A stretch of DNA of 64,000 bases from UBA2588 sp964343075 (GCA_964343075.1 CAYFGT010000004.1:1-64000); one strand, 5' to 3'. Numbered from the stretch's first letter, positions 9,420-19,338 are shown. Program-made: numbers and translations. Notes: generated by a model not told the origin, from the sequence alone.

Positions 9420-9836
9420 TCACAGAGGTTTAAACATGGGCAGACTGATATTTTCATCCAAGTCTTCAAATGTGACAGTCACCTTCATTCCAATGTGTAC
9501 CACATCAGGATCAGGGTCAACATCTATTACGTTTGTTGGTATGCGGGCACCTTCCTCGGTCTCGACCACGGCGGCGACAAACGGCACGCGGTCTTGGAAT
9601 GCTGGAGTGGGAGCCCGTTCGACTATGGTAAAAGCATGAATGGTGCCGACTCCAGAACTTTCGATCCAGTCCGTGTTTCTTGAGAAACATATTGGGCAAA
9701 TATCCCTTGGATAGAAGTATGCTTTATTGCAGTCACTACAGTTCCGTAGCCATAGCTCGTGCTCTTTGCATTTCTCCCAATAAAAATCAGATTCTGGTTG
9801 GGGTACGGGAGGAGTGACTCTCGGTTGATCAGTCAT
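9420..9836 (-). CDS. DUF35 OB-fold protein with zinc ribbon
   Basis: 138 residues. The N-terminal rubredoxin-like zinc ribbon has CSDC and CPIC pairs (residues about 34-52), followed by an OB-fold (GVGTIHAFTIVERAP, DLDENISLPMFKPL). DUF35 proteins normally partner thiolase-like or MaoC-like enzymes and bind acyl-CoA or act as scaffolds. Here the nearest genes are the CMD protein downstream and a ThDP enzyme; no thiolase is adjacent, unlike the second DUF35 gene at 46689. The ribosome site GAGGTG precedes the ATG. Confidence 0.88.
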   Translation of the reverse strand: MTDQPRVTPPVPQPESDFYWEKCKEHELWLRNCSDCNKAYFYPRDICPICFSRNTDWIESSGVGTIHAFTIVERAPTPAFQDRVPFVAAVVETEEGARIPTNVIDVDPDPDVVHIGMKVTVTFEDLDENISLPMFKPL

Positions 9837-9923
9837 TCAATCACCTCTTGATTGCTTTTTGGATTGTTTGATGAGAATATTCCTTAATTCTACCAACGTC
9901 AAGCACGTAAGGGGCAACGAACT

Positions 9924-10856
9924 ATGAAGATTGCAGTGATCGGAACAGGAGGCATCGGAGGTTACTTCGGGGCCCAATTGGTGATAGCGGGCCATTCTGT
10001 GACATTTGTATCCCGTGGCGAGACCTTGAAAACGCTGACCGAGTCCGGATTGAATTTGAAGACAGAGTCTGGTTCATACGTTATTAATCGAGATCAATAC
10101 AGAGTGATTAGTTCAGACCCTACTAGCATCGAAGATCCCAACGACCTAGTAATTATTTGTGTTAAAACCTACAGTAACGAGAGTATTTTAGAAACTGTTT
10201 CTCCATTTATTGGCTCTCAGACCAGTGTTATGACGCTGCAGAATGGCCTTAATCCTTGTGAGGCGTTCAACGGAATAAGTTCTGAAATAAACCTGGTACA
10301 AGGAATTGCCTATGTTGAAACAGCACAAGACTCTCCTGGTCATTACGTTCAACAAGGCGATGTCACCAAGATCATTTACGGGACTAGGTCTAAAGTGGTT
10401 CAGGAACCGGAATGGTTCTCATCAATATTTGAAGGGTCTGCTGTGCTTTTTGAAAAAACGGAAGACCTAGACACTGAGTCTTGGAGTAAGTTTGCGTTCA
10501 TATCTACTGTGGCAGGAGTGACTGCGGCCTGCAAGATGAAGCTGCGCGACTTGTTTGAGGAAGACAAATGGATCCAAAACACAAAATATGTCCTAGACGA
10601 AATAGGGCAAATTGCCAACAGTTCGGGGGTGGATGGAGATAAAATTGTTGCCGAGGGGTGGTCATTCATTATGGATAATTATCATGACATCACTGCGTCT
10701 ATGCACACTGATGTCATGCTTGGGAAAGCTCTGGAAATCGATGCACTTACCGGAACTGTGTGCATTTTGGCAGAGCGACGTCAGATCCCCGTTCCATTGA
10801 ATGACTTGATCTACCGGGTTTTGGCGCCATACAAACATGGTTCCGCTATACAATAG
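9924..10856 (+). CDS. Ketopantoate reductase-family protein (PanE/ApbA-like)
   Basis: 310 residues of the 2-dehydropantoate 2-reductase family, NADPH-dependent reductases of 2-oxo acids. The Rossmann motif GTGGIGGYFGAQL is at residues 7-19. VKTYSN and TLQNGLNP are the usual family signatures in the middle, with a helical C-terminal domain containing a conserved-type lysine/serine region (SWSKFAF). Members of this family outside pantothenate operons often act on other substrates, and no panB/C is nearby. The last codons overlap by 11 bases with the convergent RraA-like gene. Confidence 0.85.
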   Translation: MKIAVIGTGGIGGYFGAQLVIAGHSVTFVSRGETLKTLTESGLNLKTESGSYVINRDQYRVISSDPTSIEDPNDLVIICVKTYSNESILETVSPFIGSQTSVMTLQNGLNPCEAFNGISSEINLVQGIAYVETAQDSPGHYVQQGDVTKIIYGTRSKVVQEPEWFSSIFEGSAVLFEKTEDLDTESWSKFAFISTVAGVTAACKMKLRDLFEEDKWIQNTKYVLDEIGQIANSSGVDGDKIVAEGWSFIMDNYHDITASMHTDVMLGKALEIDALTGTVCILAERRQIPVPLNDLIYRVLAPYKHGSAIQ

Positions 10857-11550
10857 GATCTTTTCCGGTTTTCTCCTTAAATAATTTCCAGGTGTTTTCA
10901 TTAAACGGATAATACTTGCCAGGGGAACATTGTTCTTCTACAAGTTGGGTCTTGATGACTTGTTCAACTTCTTCTCGCTGATGTGCAATGTCTATCACCT
11001 CTGAAACTAAAGTAGCGGGCACCACGACCACACCGTCATCGTCCCCTACTATGTAGTCTCCAGGCCTAACTAAGACCCCTCCACATTGAACCGGAAGATT
11101 CACATCCCATGGCCAGAATTCTGCAGGGCCTTGCTTGGCGGTTTTATTGGGGGCATATACAGGAAAACCATATTCCGTAAGAGCGACACTATCCCTGACT
11201 CCTCCGTCTGTTACGAGCCCCCCTACCTGACGCTGTTTTAGACGTAAGAATTTGATATCGCCACCAATAGAGCTATATTCCCAACCCATAGCATCGATTA
11301 CCAAGACATTCTCAGGACCGCATAGCTCAAATGCCACGTATTCTGCGGATTGGTCTCCTTTGGGTTTGTCGGCTGCCAGATCAGGTCGGTGGGGAACAAA
11401 CCTGAGTGTCACAGCTTTACCTGCCATGTGTTGACCTGGATTCAAAGGTTTGGCTCCATGTATGAATCCCATCGGCCAATTCTTAACCCACAGTGCGTCC
11501 ATTAGTGTCTGTGTTGGAATGTTTTTAAGGATGTCTAAAAGATCTGTCAT
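10846..11550 (-). CDS. RraA-like / 4-hydroxy-4-methyl-2-oxoglutarate aldolase family protein
   Basis: 234 residues of the RraA/HMG-aldolase fold. The family signature GGLVTDGGVRDS contains the Arg and Asp that bind oxo-acid and metal. The strand GDYIVGDDDGVVVVP near the C-terminus is equally typical. Metal-dependent HMG/CHA aldolases release pyruvate in aromatic catabolism; RraA itself inhibits RNase E. The catabolic context (amidohydrolase 11 bases upstream, same strand) favours an enzyme. GAGGAGG precedes the ATG. Confidence 0.85.
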   Translation of the reverse strand: MTDLLDILKNIPTQTLMDALWVKNWPMGFIHGAKPLNPGQHMAGKAVTLRFVPHRPDLAADKPKGDQSAEYVAFELCGPENVLVIDAMGWEYSSIGGDIKFLRLKQRQVGGLVTDGGVRDSVALTEYGFPVYAPNKTAKQGPAEFWPWDVNLPVQCGGVLVRPGDYIVGDDDGVVVVPATLVSEVIDIAHQREEVEQVIKTQLVEEQCSPGKYYPFNENTWKLFKEKTGKDPIV

Positions 11551-11561
11551 CTGCCTCCTCC

Positions 11562-12785
11562 CTAGATAAGAATTTTCCCGTCTTTCTTTACCAAGGATCC
11601 TTCTTTCATAATCATAGATACGTTGTGTAACGCCGTGATATTATCCACTGGATTGGCGTCGGTAATGATGAGATTGGCTTTTTTCCCAGGGGTCACAGAC
11701 CCGATGGAATCGTAGAGATCCAAACATTCCGCAGACGTCTTGGTGGCACAAACCACAGCTTCCATTGTAGTGATTCCCATTTGTTCAACCATCACTTGAG
11801 GAATGTAGGCGAAGTCTCCAAAATAGGCATTGGTCATTCCAGAGTCCATGCCGGTGACAAACTTGATACCTCTTTGCCACATATCGTAAAGGATTTCCAT
11901 TCGCAGCTTTGGATTGGCATTAGCAGGTGCTGGCTTTTTCCGTCCTCTGATTTCATTCAGGTAATTGAGAGCCAATGTGGGGTCCACGAAGATTCCTTTC
12001 TTGCTTATCAGGTCCGCAACCTCTGGCTTGTAATCGTACAGTTCTTCAGAAGCTTCCGCATTCCAGGAACAGTGAATGATATTGTCTACGCCCGCCTGGG
12101 CAGCTATTTGAACCCCTTCTGTGGCATGGCAGTGTGCTGCAACTTTCAAGCCTAATCGATGGGCGTCATCTACCACTGCGTTTAAAATGTCCTGGTCGTA
12201 TTGTGGGCGTTTAGGGTTTGTACCGGGAGTAAAATTACCCCCTGTCGCCATTATCTTGATCCAGTCAACACCTGCTTTGAACTGGGCTCTGACTGCAGCA
12301 ACCGCTTCTTCTTTGGTGTCGGCTTCGATTCCGAACATATTACAATGACCCCCAGTAGTGGTGATGGGAGATCCTGCAATGATCAGTTGAGGTCCCGGAA
12401 TGATTCCTGAGGCAATTGCATGTCTCACTGCAAGCGAGATCTCGTTCTTTGCTCCGAGGTCTCTCATAGTTGTGACGCCTGATAAAAGCGCATCTCTCAT
12501 CACAGATACTGCTCTTATTAGTAATGTGTTATCGTCTTCGCTGGTTAATTCCTGAAAATTATCATGAGTCCCACTGATGTGCATGTGGGAATGCATCTCG
12601 ATAAAACCAGGCATTAGGACGCCTGAATCGTGACGGATTACCGTTGTATCGACGCCAGAACCCGCATCTGGTTGTTTCTTTTCAACAGAAAGGATGATTC
12701 CATCTTCTACGACGACTTGTTGGTCTGACAATAGCCTTTCATCGTCAACATCTAAAACGTGTTCAGGTTGTAAGATATATTTCAT
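11562..12785 (-). CDS. Amidohydrolase family protein (imidazolonepropionase/prolidase-like)
   Basis: 407-residue metal-dependent hydrolase of the amidohydrolase superfamily. The first metal motif is GFIEMHSHMH (about residues 59-68), a lysine candidate for carboxylation lies in WIKIMATGG, a His pair in AAHCHA, and the metal aspartate in TGMDSG. The beta-sandwich halves at both ends (DGIILSVEKK; GKKANLIITDANP) are typical. The usual activities are cyclic amide or dipeptide hydrolysis; the substrate is not deducible. It sits in line with the RraA-like gene, ribosome site GGGAGA. Confidence 0.87.
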   Translation of the reverse strand: MKYILQPEHVLDVDDERLLSDQQVVVEDGIILSVEKKQPDAGSGVDTTVIRHDSGVLMPGFIEMHSHMHISGTHDNFQELTSEDDNTLLIRAVSVMRDALLSGVTTMRDLGAKNEISLAVRHAIASGIIPGPQLIIAGSPITTTGGHCNMFGIEADTKEEAVAAVRAQFKAGVDWIKIMATGGNFTPGTNPKRPQYDQDILNAVVDDAHRLGLKVAAHCHATEGVQIAAQAGVDNIIHCSWNAEASEELYDYKPEVADLISKKGIFVDPTLALNYLNEIRGRKKPAPANANPKLRMEILYDMWQRGIKFVTGMDSGMTNAYFGDFAYIPQVMVEQMGITTMEAVVCATKTSAECLDLYDSIGSVTPGKKANLIITDANPVDNITALHNVSMIMKEGSLVKKDGKILI

Positions 12786-12823
12786 TGTGTCTCCCGGATC
12801 AAAGATTGAGTTCTATTATTATC

Positions 12824-13708
12824 CTACTCCTCGCCTGAGTCAAAGAACCCTTCGTCAATATAACGATTCAATACTTCTGTCATTTCTTCCGGCCGTTGTA
12901 AGGGCACATCGTGAATGCTGTTGGTGAACCAATGCACTACGCATTTGGGAATGTGTTGCTCAGCTAGTGACAAATAGTGACTTTTCCGGTTTACCCAATA
13001 GGATTGGTTAGGATCTTCATCGGGACTTGCAGGAAAAAAAAGGCATGGCACTTGCATAACTTTATATAGTTCACTGGGGTAATGGTTCCAAAGAGCTTCA
13101 ATTATGGCCAGATGGTTCTCTAAAGATAGGTTAGGAGACAAAACCCCTCTGTCACTGTTAAAGTTTCCTCGCACAGCATCGAAAGCACCATCTATGTTGG
13201 CTAGTACGCCTCCGTTTCTGGTGGAAAATCGAGCTCTTAGGCCTTCTTCAGTCAACCCAGTAAATTTTGGAGGCGCCATTTCTTGTTTGGCTATCTCTAA
13301 CGTCCATCCTTCTCGTGCAGATGGCTGAATGGTGCCGCCGTCAACCATGACGATACCTCGGATCTTGCAAGGATGCTTAGCTCCGAATTCTAGGACCACA
13401 TCAGCTCCCCAAGAATGCCCTATCAGAATTGGCTGGGTGATTTCAAGTTTTTCCATGAATTTATGTAGATCTTCAACGATCGTATTGAAATCGTATCCGG
13501 TATTGGGTTTAGAGGAAAGTCCATGGCCTCGTTGATCGACCGTTATCACGGTATATCGGGCGTTGAGTAATGGGCGCATCAGATCCCAGATCTTGAGATT
13601 TGAGGCCAATCCATGCAAAAAGATTAATGGAGGGCCTTCTCCTGAAACCTGGCAATGGAGGTCCACGTCAGCCAGATTAACATAATAATCTCCACTTTGA
13701 AGTGCCAC
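12824..13708 (-). CDS. Alpha/beta hydrolase
   Basis: 294 residues of the alpha/beta-hydrolase fold. The oxyanion region is LIFLHGLASN, the nucleophile elbow GHSWGAD, the acid candidate is in VMVDGG or CLFFPASPDED, and the catalytic histidine is in NSIHDVPLQRP near the C-terminus. The GTG start has AGGAGG at good spacing. No signal peptide. The family includes meta-cleavage hydrolases, haloperoxidase-like esterases and lactonases. The neighbouring amidohydrolase and aldolase genes suggest a role in breaking down small organic acids or esters. Confidence 0.87.
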   Translation of the reverse strand: MALQSGDYYVNLADVDLHCQVSGEGPPLIFLHGLASNLKIWDLMRPLLNARYTVITVDQRGHGLSSKPNTGYDFNTIVEDLHKFMEKLEITQPILIGHSWGADVVLEFGAKHPCKIRGIVMVDGGTIQPSAREGWTLEIAKQEMAPPKFTGLTEEGLRARFSTRNGGVLANIDGAFDAVRGNFNSDRGVLSPNLSLENHLAIIEALWNHYPSELYKVMQVPCLFFPASPDEDPNQSYWVNRKSHYLSLAEQHIPKCVVHWFTNSIHDVPLQRPEEMTEVLNRYIDEGFFDSGEE

Positions 13709-13773
13709 TTGGCCTCCTCCATTGCTAGCATTCAGCTTATTATCGAATTAGTCAAAAGTTCGATTAAAAATAC

Positions 13774-13802
13774 TTGGAATACGCAACTGTTTCTTTTAGA
13801 AT
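13774..13802 (+). promoter_or_regulatory. Probable sigma-70-type promoter of typA
   Basis: TTGGAA, a 17-base spacer, then TAGAAT, ending 53 bases before the typA start in the divergent intergenic region. Four of six and five of six consensus matches respectively; an AT-rich leader follows. Confidence 0.5.
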
Positions 13803-13855
13803 ATCTGTCGTAAAAAACAAAATTATTATAAACACAATATCTCAGGTTTTCCTTT

Positions 13856-15691
13856 ATGGCACAAGCCCTTCAAAACAATATCCGGAATGTTGCTATTATC
13901 GCTCACGTTGATCATGGTAAAACAACCCTTATCGACGCTATGCTGGTGCAAAGCAAAGTATTTCGAGAGAACGAAGAAATCGGCACCCTCATAATGGACA
14001 TGAATCCCCTCGAACGAGAAAGAGGTATTACTATTCTGTCCAAAAACACGTCTATTAATTATGGGGATACAAAAATCAATATAATTGACACTCCAGGCCA
14101 TGCCGATTTCAGCGGAGAAGTAGAGAGAATCTTAAATATGGTTGATGGGTGTCTCCTCCTTGTAGACGCGGTAGACGGACCCATGCCACAAACTCGTTTT
14201 GTTTTGAAAGCGGCTTTGGAAAATGGTGTAAAACCTGTTGTTATAGTTAATAAAATTGATCGTGAAGAACGTCGGCCTGATGAAGTAGTTGAATTGATTC
14301 AAGATCTTTTCCTGGATCTTGCGGTAACCGATGATCAACTCGACTTCCCGGTGGTTTTTGCATCAGCCCGTGACGGATACGCTTGCGGAGATTGGAAGAA
14401 TCCTGGAACGGATTTGTCGGTTCTTTTTGAAGCTATCGTTCAGGAAGTTCCTCCTCCCACATTTGACGATTCCGGAGGATTCCAAATGCTTGTCGCTGCA
14501 CTAGACTACGACAATTACGTTGGACAAATTTGTATCGGTCGGATTACCCGCGGTAGCATAGAAGTTAAACAAGATCTTGCGCTGATGCAACAGGGAGAAA
14601 CGCGGACTGGAACCCGGGCTGAAAAACTTCTTGTGTTTGAAGGACTTGCCCGCAAAGAAACGAATATAGCATACCCCGGGGATATTATTGCATTGGCCGG
14701 CATCGACGATGTCCATATAGGTGACACGGTTTGCAGCCCTGATAGGCTAGAGGCGTTACCCGCTATCAAATTCGAAGAACCTACTGTGAAGATGACTTTT
14801 GGCGTGAATACATCTCCATTTATGGGTAGAGATGGAACAAACTGCACATCAAGGACGCTTCATCAGAGGTTAATGAGGGAATTAAAAACCAATGTCAGTT
14901 TGCGGGTAGAGGCCACGGACAGCGCAGAGGCATTTTTGGTGTCAGGAAGAGGTGAATTGCATCTGGCTATTCTCGTTGAAAATCTACGCAGGGAAGGCTT
15001 AGAATTCCAGGTGTCTAAACCACAACCGGTGTATCGAACTACTAATGGCACCGAAGAAGAACCATATGAGTTACTCGAACTGTCCACCTCTTCTGAATTT
15101 ACAGGGCCTATAACGGAATACCTGAATACACATTTGGGCAGATGCACCAACATGGAATATCCCGATAGTAATTCTGTCGTTCTGACATATGAAGTGCCTA
15201 CCAGGGGCTTAATCGGCTTTGGTTCCTTCTTCGTTCGTACAACCCACGGCGAGGGGGTCTACAACAGTAGATTTATTGATTACCGAGAAAAACTTGGTAC
15301 AATTAAGGAGTCATCACAAGGTTTACTGGTCGCCGCTGAAACTGGTACAGCAGTTACCAATGGGCTTTTGAATGCTCAGGGCAGGGGGCAAACCTTTATT
15401 TCCCCTGGGACTGACGTGTATCAAGGTATGGTGATCGGGATGCATAATCGATCAGAAGAAATTGCTATTAATGTTTGTAAGGAAAAGAAACTTACCAACA
15501 TGCGATCATCTACAGCTGACGTGGCGGAAAGGCTAAACGTTGAATTAGTTATGAGTTTAGAAGAAAGCTTGGACTTCATGTCATCTGATGACCTATTGGA
15601 GGTTACTCCCTTAAATTATAGGCTTAGAAAACAAGAACTTGACCCGCTAGTGAGATCAAGAAATCGCAGAAAAGAGACAACGACAGAGTAA
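13856..15691 (+). CDS. typA: Translational GTPase TypA/BipA
   Basis: 611-residue ribosome-associated GTPase involved in stress adaptation and 50S assembly. G1 is AHVDHGKTTL (residues about 16-25), G2 lies in RERGIT, G3 is DTPGHADF, and G4 is NKIDREERRP. EF-G-like domains II-V follow, and the BipA-specific C-terminal domain has PTRGLIGFGSFF and LNAQGRGQTF. Length matches the family. It is the first gene of a plus-strand run; the following DUF1800 gene starts 11 bases after its stop. Confidence 0.97.
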   Translation: MAQALQNNIRNVAIIAHVDHGKTTLIDAMLVQSKVFRENEEIGTLIMDMNPLERERGITILSKNTSINYGDTKINIIDTPGHADFSGEVERILNMVDGCLLLVDAVDGPMPQTRFVLKAALENGVKPVVIVNKIDREERRPDEVVELIQDLFLDLAVTDDQLDFPVVFASARDGYACGDWKNPGTDLSVLFEAIVQEVPPPTFDDSGGFQMLVAALDYDNYVGQICIGRITRGSIEVKQDLALMQQGETRTGTRAEKLLVFEGLARKETNIAYPGDIIALAGIDDVHIGDTVCSPDRLEALPAIKFEEPTVKMTFGVNTSPFMGRDGTNCTSRTLHQRLMRELKTNVSLRVEATDSAEAFLVSGRGELHLAILVENLRREGLEFQVSKPQPVYRTTNGTEEEPYELLELSTSSEFTGPITEYLNTHLGRCTNMEYPDSNSVVLTYEVPTRGLIGFGSFFVRTTHGEGVYNSRFIDYREKLGTIKESSQGLLVAAETGTAVTNGLLNAQGRGQTFISPGTDVYQGMVIGMHNRSEEIAINVCKEKKLTNMRSSTADVAERLNVELVMSLEESLDFMSSDDLLEVTPLNYRLRKQELDPLVRSRNRRKETTTE

Positions 15692-15701
15692 TGGAGGTAT
15701 C

Positions 15702-17102
15702 ATGACTCAGACTGACCCAGCCCTGGTTGCGCACCTATATCGTAGAGCAGGTTTTGGAGCGACTTTTAAGGAAATTCGAGCGCTTTCAGAATTGCAGTAC
15801 GAGGAGATCGTAGAGAATCTATTAGAACCTCAGCAAGTACCTGCGTTGAATTTGGATGTCGCTCGACGCTATCACTTAGAACTTAACGACACCGATTCTA
15901 TAATCCCTCAAAAGGGTGAATGGATATATAGGATGGTCAACACTAAGCGGCATTTGGAGGAAAAAATGACGCTGTTTTGGCACTATGTGTTTGCGACCGG
16001 CGCAGGTAAAAGCATGCATTACCCTGCATCAACCACGCAGATAGAGACCTTCCGTGATCTATGTCTGACCGACATGAAAACTCTTCTGCTAGCGTTGTCA
16101 AAAGACCCTGCCATGAACTTTTGGTTGGATAATTGCGAGAACCATAAAGGTGAGCCCAACGAGAACTGGGGCAGAGAACTTCTGGAGCTCTTTTCTATGG
16201 GTGTTGGCATGGATAACTCAATGAATTACACAGAGGACGATGTCAAAATGGCCGCTCGTGCCTTCACAGGATGGAGTTTCACGCAGCCACTCTCGGTGTA
16301 TCCCTACGGAGCTTATCCTAGTGAGTTCGTATATCTTGAAGAAGACCATGATGACAGTATTAAAACATTTTTAGGAAAAGAAGGGCGGTTTAACGGAGAG
16401 GATATCTTAGACATGATTGTGCCTAGGCCTGCTACAGCAAGATTCATTTGCAGGCACATGTACACCTTTTTTGTAGCCGACGAACCTCAAGTTCCAGCAT
16501 GGAACATAGTACCTCCACAAGACCCTGAAGCAATTGAAATGCTTACCGACAAGTACCTAGAAACCAATGGAGACATTAAGGAAATCATGCGAACCTTGCT
16601 TAATTCCCAATTCTTCAAAGAAGCAATGTTCAAAAAAATAAAAAGCCCCGTCGAATTGATGGTTGGCACTATGAAAACGGCTCGAACTTTAGAATTCCCT
16701 GAACCCACTTTTGTGGGCTTGGCCAACACCGCACTTGCAATGGGTCAGAACCTAATGTATCCCCCTACGGTAGAAGGCTGGCACACCGGGCGGGAATGGA
16801 TCGATGCTGGAACCCTTAACGAGCGGATCAATTTCGCTGTAAATCAATTCGATTCTGGAGAAGCTCCTGGCTTGGAAGACATGTATCAAGAAGTGAAAGC
16901 TAGGGGGGACCTTAGCTCAGAAGAATTCGTAGACGTTTGCCTAGAATTGCTGGGATACGTGCAACTTGGAGATGAAACCCGTGACACATTATACGAAGAT
17001 TCAGCCATGTTAGGTTCGTATAAATCTACAGACCCTACGACAGACAGATTGGTGACTACACTGCAGAAAATTGTATCTTCTGTTGATTACCAATTTGGTT
17101 AA
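15702..17102 (+). CDS. DUF1800 family protein
   Basis: 466 residues. The start AHLYRRAGFGAT and the middle segments KMTLFWHYVFATG, NENWGRELLELFSMGVG, YTEDDVKMAARAFTGWSF and MYPPTVEGWHTGREWI are hallmark phrases of DUF1800, a family of unknown biochemical function commonly found beside DUF1501 genes. Most relatives begin with a Tat or Sec signal. This copy starts directly at the conserved core, so it appears cytoplasmic. GGAGG precedes the ATG. It is followed by the DUF1501 partner. Confidence 0.92.
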   Translation: MTQTDPALVAHLYRRAGFGATFKEIRALSELQYEEIVENLLEPQQVPALNLDVARRYHLELNDTDSIIPQKGEWIYRMVNTKRHLEEKMTLFWHYVFATGAGKSMHYPASTTQIETFRDLCLTDMKTLLLALSKDPAMNFWLDNCENHKGEPNENWGRELLELFSMGVGMDNSMNYTEDDVKMAARAFTGWSFTQPLSVYPYGAYPSEFVYLEEDHDDSIKTFLGKEGRFNGEDILDMIVPRPATARFICRHMYTFFVADEPQVPAWNIVPPQDPEAIEMLTDKYLETNGDIKEIMRTLLNSQFFKEAMFKKIKSPVELMVGTMKTARTLEFPEPTFVGLANTALAMGQNLMYPPTVEGWHTGREWIDAGTLNERINFAVNQFDSGEAPGLEDMYQEVKARGDLSSEEFVDVCLELLGYVQLGDETRDTLYEDSAMLGSYKSTDPTTDRLVTTLQKIVSSVDYQFG

Positions 17103-17123
17103 AAACAAAGACGGAGAAGTAAA

Positions 17124-18254
17124 ATGACAAGTACGCAAAAAGAACCCACACTAGTTGTATTAGAACTTGTTGGTGGCAATGATTTTCTGAACACTCTAAT
17201 CCCTTATGACAATGGCCTGTATTATGACAGTCGCCCCCACATAGCGTTTAATAGAGAGAATATCTTGCCAATAAATGATGAATTGGGATTTAACAAAAAC
17301 GCAACGACTTTACACGATTTTTACAATAAAGGGAAGATGGGTATAGTCCAAGGAGTTGGATATCCGGATTCCAGTCGTTCCCATTTCCGAAGCCGAGACA
17401 TTTGGCATACCTGTGAACCTGATAAAGTTGCCACTGAAGGATGGCTGGGCAAAGTAATCCGAGACCTAGATCCTAATAAAGAAAATGTGCTTACCGCAAT
17501 AAGTATCAGCAGAGGACTTCCTCGCGCAGTTGTAGCCCAAGATGTGCCTGTGACCTCAATAGGAGACTTGGACACTTATGGACTCCTTACGGGGATCAAA
17601 AAAGAAGACAAGCGAGCTCAGGCTATGTCCATATTCGAAAAAATGTATAGCCCCTACATGGGTACTGGTGTAGTGAGGGACTACTTGAAGCAAACAGGTC
17701 GTGATGTTCAGACGGGCGCAGAAATTCTCAAAACAGTGCCTGGCATGTACTCAAGTACAGTGGAATATGCGGACAGTCCCATTTCTCAAAACTTGAGAGA
17801 CGTCGCAAGGATTCACTTGGCTAATTTGGGAGTGAAAGTGTTCTACACTCAACATGGTGGGTACGATACCCATGCAAATGAGTACGCAGGACATGAGAAA
17901 CTTATGATCGATCTAAACCGTGCTGTCAAAGATTTCTTTGATGATCTCGACGAACATAACGCGTCTGATAATGTAGTTATGATGATTTGGTCAGAATTTG
18001 GGAGACGGGTCGTTGATAATGGGAGTGGAACTGATCATGGAGCCGGAGGCGGAGCATTTATCATTGGCAACAACGTCAACGGAGGACTTTATGCAGAGTA
18101 TCCTTCCATTGAGCCCAACAAAACAGACAACGGTGACCTTGCCTTCCAGTATGATTTCCGAGGATTGTATTCTTCTGTGATTGAACAATGGTTCAAGTTG
18201 GACAGTCCTTCGATAGTCGGAGGAACATTTGAACAGCTAGCTTTGATTAAGTAG
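17124..18254 (+). CDS. DUF1501 family protein
   Basis: 376 residues. LVVLELVGGNDFLNTLIPY at the start, the SRSHFRSRDIWHT segment, TQHGGYDTHANEY and MIWSEFGRRVVDNGSGTDHGAGG are the alkaline-phosphatase-like metal-site motifs typical of DUF1501. The family function is unknown; genes are almost always paired with DUF1800. No Tat signal is present, although many homologues carry one. It lies between the DUF1800 gene and an NHL-repeat protein with short gaps. Confidence 0.92.
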   Translation: MTSTQKEPTLVVLELVGGNDFLNTLIPYDNGLYYDSRPHIAFNRENILPINDELGFNKNATTLHDFYNKGKMGIVQGVGYPDSSRSHFRSRDIWHTCEPDKVATEGWLGKVIRDLDPNKENVLTAISISRGLPRAVVAQDVPVTSIGDLDTYGLLTGIKKEDKRAQAMSIFEKMYSPYMGTGVVRDYLKQTGRDVQTGAEILKTVPGMYSSTVEYADSPISQNLRDVARIHLANLGVKVFYTQHGGYDTHANEYAGHEKLMIDLNRAVKDFFDDLDEHNASDNVVMMIWSEFGRRVVDNGSGTDHGAGGGAFIIGNNVNGGLYAEYPSIEPNKTDNGDLAFQYDFRGLYSSVIEQWFKLDSPSIVGGTFEQLALIK

Positions 18255-18268
18255 AGAGGTAGTACGAA

Positions 18269-19318
18269 ATGACGACACCGCACGCATTATTGAGAGTAGG
18301 TTTAACATACAAGAAAACTTTAGGAATGCGACGACTTACCAATACACCGTCGGATCTCACAATTGGACCAAACAACACCTTATACATCCTATGCCGCGGA
18401 GGACAGGCTGTAACATTTCTGAGAACCCTCACAACTGAGGATCAAGATTTGCTCGCCTTCAATTTTGTAGGCAAAGGAGGCGGCGGTGACGGAGGGGACT
18501 TCTCTCTCGAAGGTAAATACATTTGGCCAGCCTCACTTGCGTATCATAGTGGCGGTACCATTTTCATGTCTGATGAAGGAACGCACATGATCACTGAGAT
18601 GACTCCTGACGGTAAACTTGTAGCTCAATGGGGTGATTATGGTGCCGAAATAGGCCAACTTAATCGGCCTTCCGGTATTGCTTTCGACAACGAAGGCAAC
18701 CTTTTGATAGTAAATGCGATGAATCATCGAGTGGACCGATTCTCAACGAAAGGTCAGTTTTTGCAAAGTATAGGATCGTTCGGTAATGGCACGGAACAAC
18801 TTGATATGCCATGGGGAATAGCTGTATCAGACAATGGCGACATCTATGTATCTGATTGGCACAATAAAAGGGTTCAGATATTTGACCGCGCAGGTAAACA
18901 CATAAGACAGATCGGTGGACCCGGTGAGAACGACGGGGAATTTATAGAACCTACCGGATTAGCGGTTGACAAAAACGGCGACGTATTCGTCGCAGATAAA
19001 GCTACCAATAAGGTCCAACTTTTCAACTCAGATGGGGCTTTCGTCCAAAAAATCACGGGAGACGCAACTCTAGGTAAGCAAGCAATCGACTTTTTGTATA
19101 GCAACCCGATGGCACTCCGAATCAGAGAGATGACGCCATTGGAACCTCAGAAAGATCTCCGAGGACCCACTAGTGTTAAGGTGGATAGTGATAATCATGT
19201 TTATATCACCGATTACGCCTCCCATCGAATCCAGGTATACCATAATGAGGTAATTCCTCTTACCAAGGAGCAAATCGCTGAACCGTTAAGAAGTCCATCC
19301 TTGTTCACTCAATTTTAA
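18269..19318 (+). CDS. NHL-repeat beta-propeller protein
   Basis: 349 residues made of about six repeats of the NHL type, for example LNRPSGIAFDNEGNLLIVNAMNHRV, LDMPWGIAVSDNGDIYVSDWHNKRV and FIEPTGLAVDKNGDVFVADKATNKV. Such propellers act as binding scaffolds or as lyase/lactonase-like enzymes. No signal peptide is visible, in keeping with its two upstream neighbours. It is probably co-transcribed with DUF1800, DUF1501 and the flavin oxidoreductase that follows. Confidence 0.88.
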   Translation: MTTPHALLRVGLTYKKTLGMRRLTNTPSDLTIGPNNTLYILCRGGQAVTFLRTLTTEDQDLLAFNFVGKGGGGDGGDFSLEGKYIWPASLAYHSGGTIFMSDEGTHMITEMTPDGKLVAQWGDYGAEIGQLNRPSGIAFDNEGNLLIVNAMNHRVDRFSTKGQFLQSIGSFGNGTEQLDMPWGIAVSDNGDIYVSDWHNKRVQIFDRAGKHIRQIGGPGENDGEFIEPTGLAVDKNGDVFVADKATNKVQLFNSDGAFVQKITGDATLGKQAIDFLYSNPMALRIREMTPLEPQKDLRGPTSVKVDSDNHVYITDYASHRIQVYHNEVIPLTKEQIAEPLRSPSLFTQF

Positions 19319-19338
19319 AGACCCCATCAGGAGATTAT

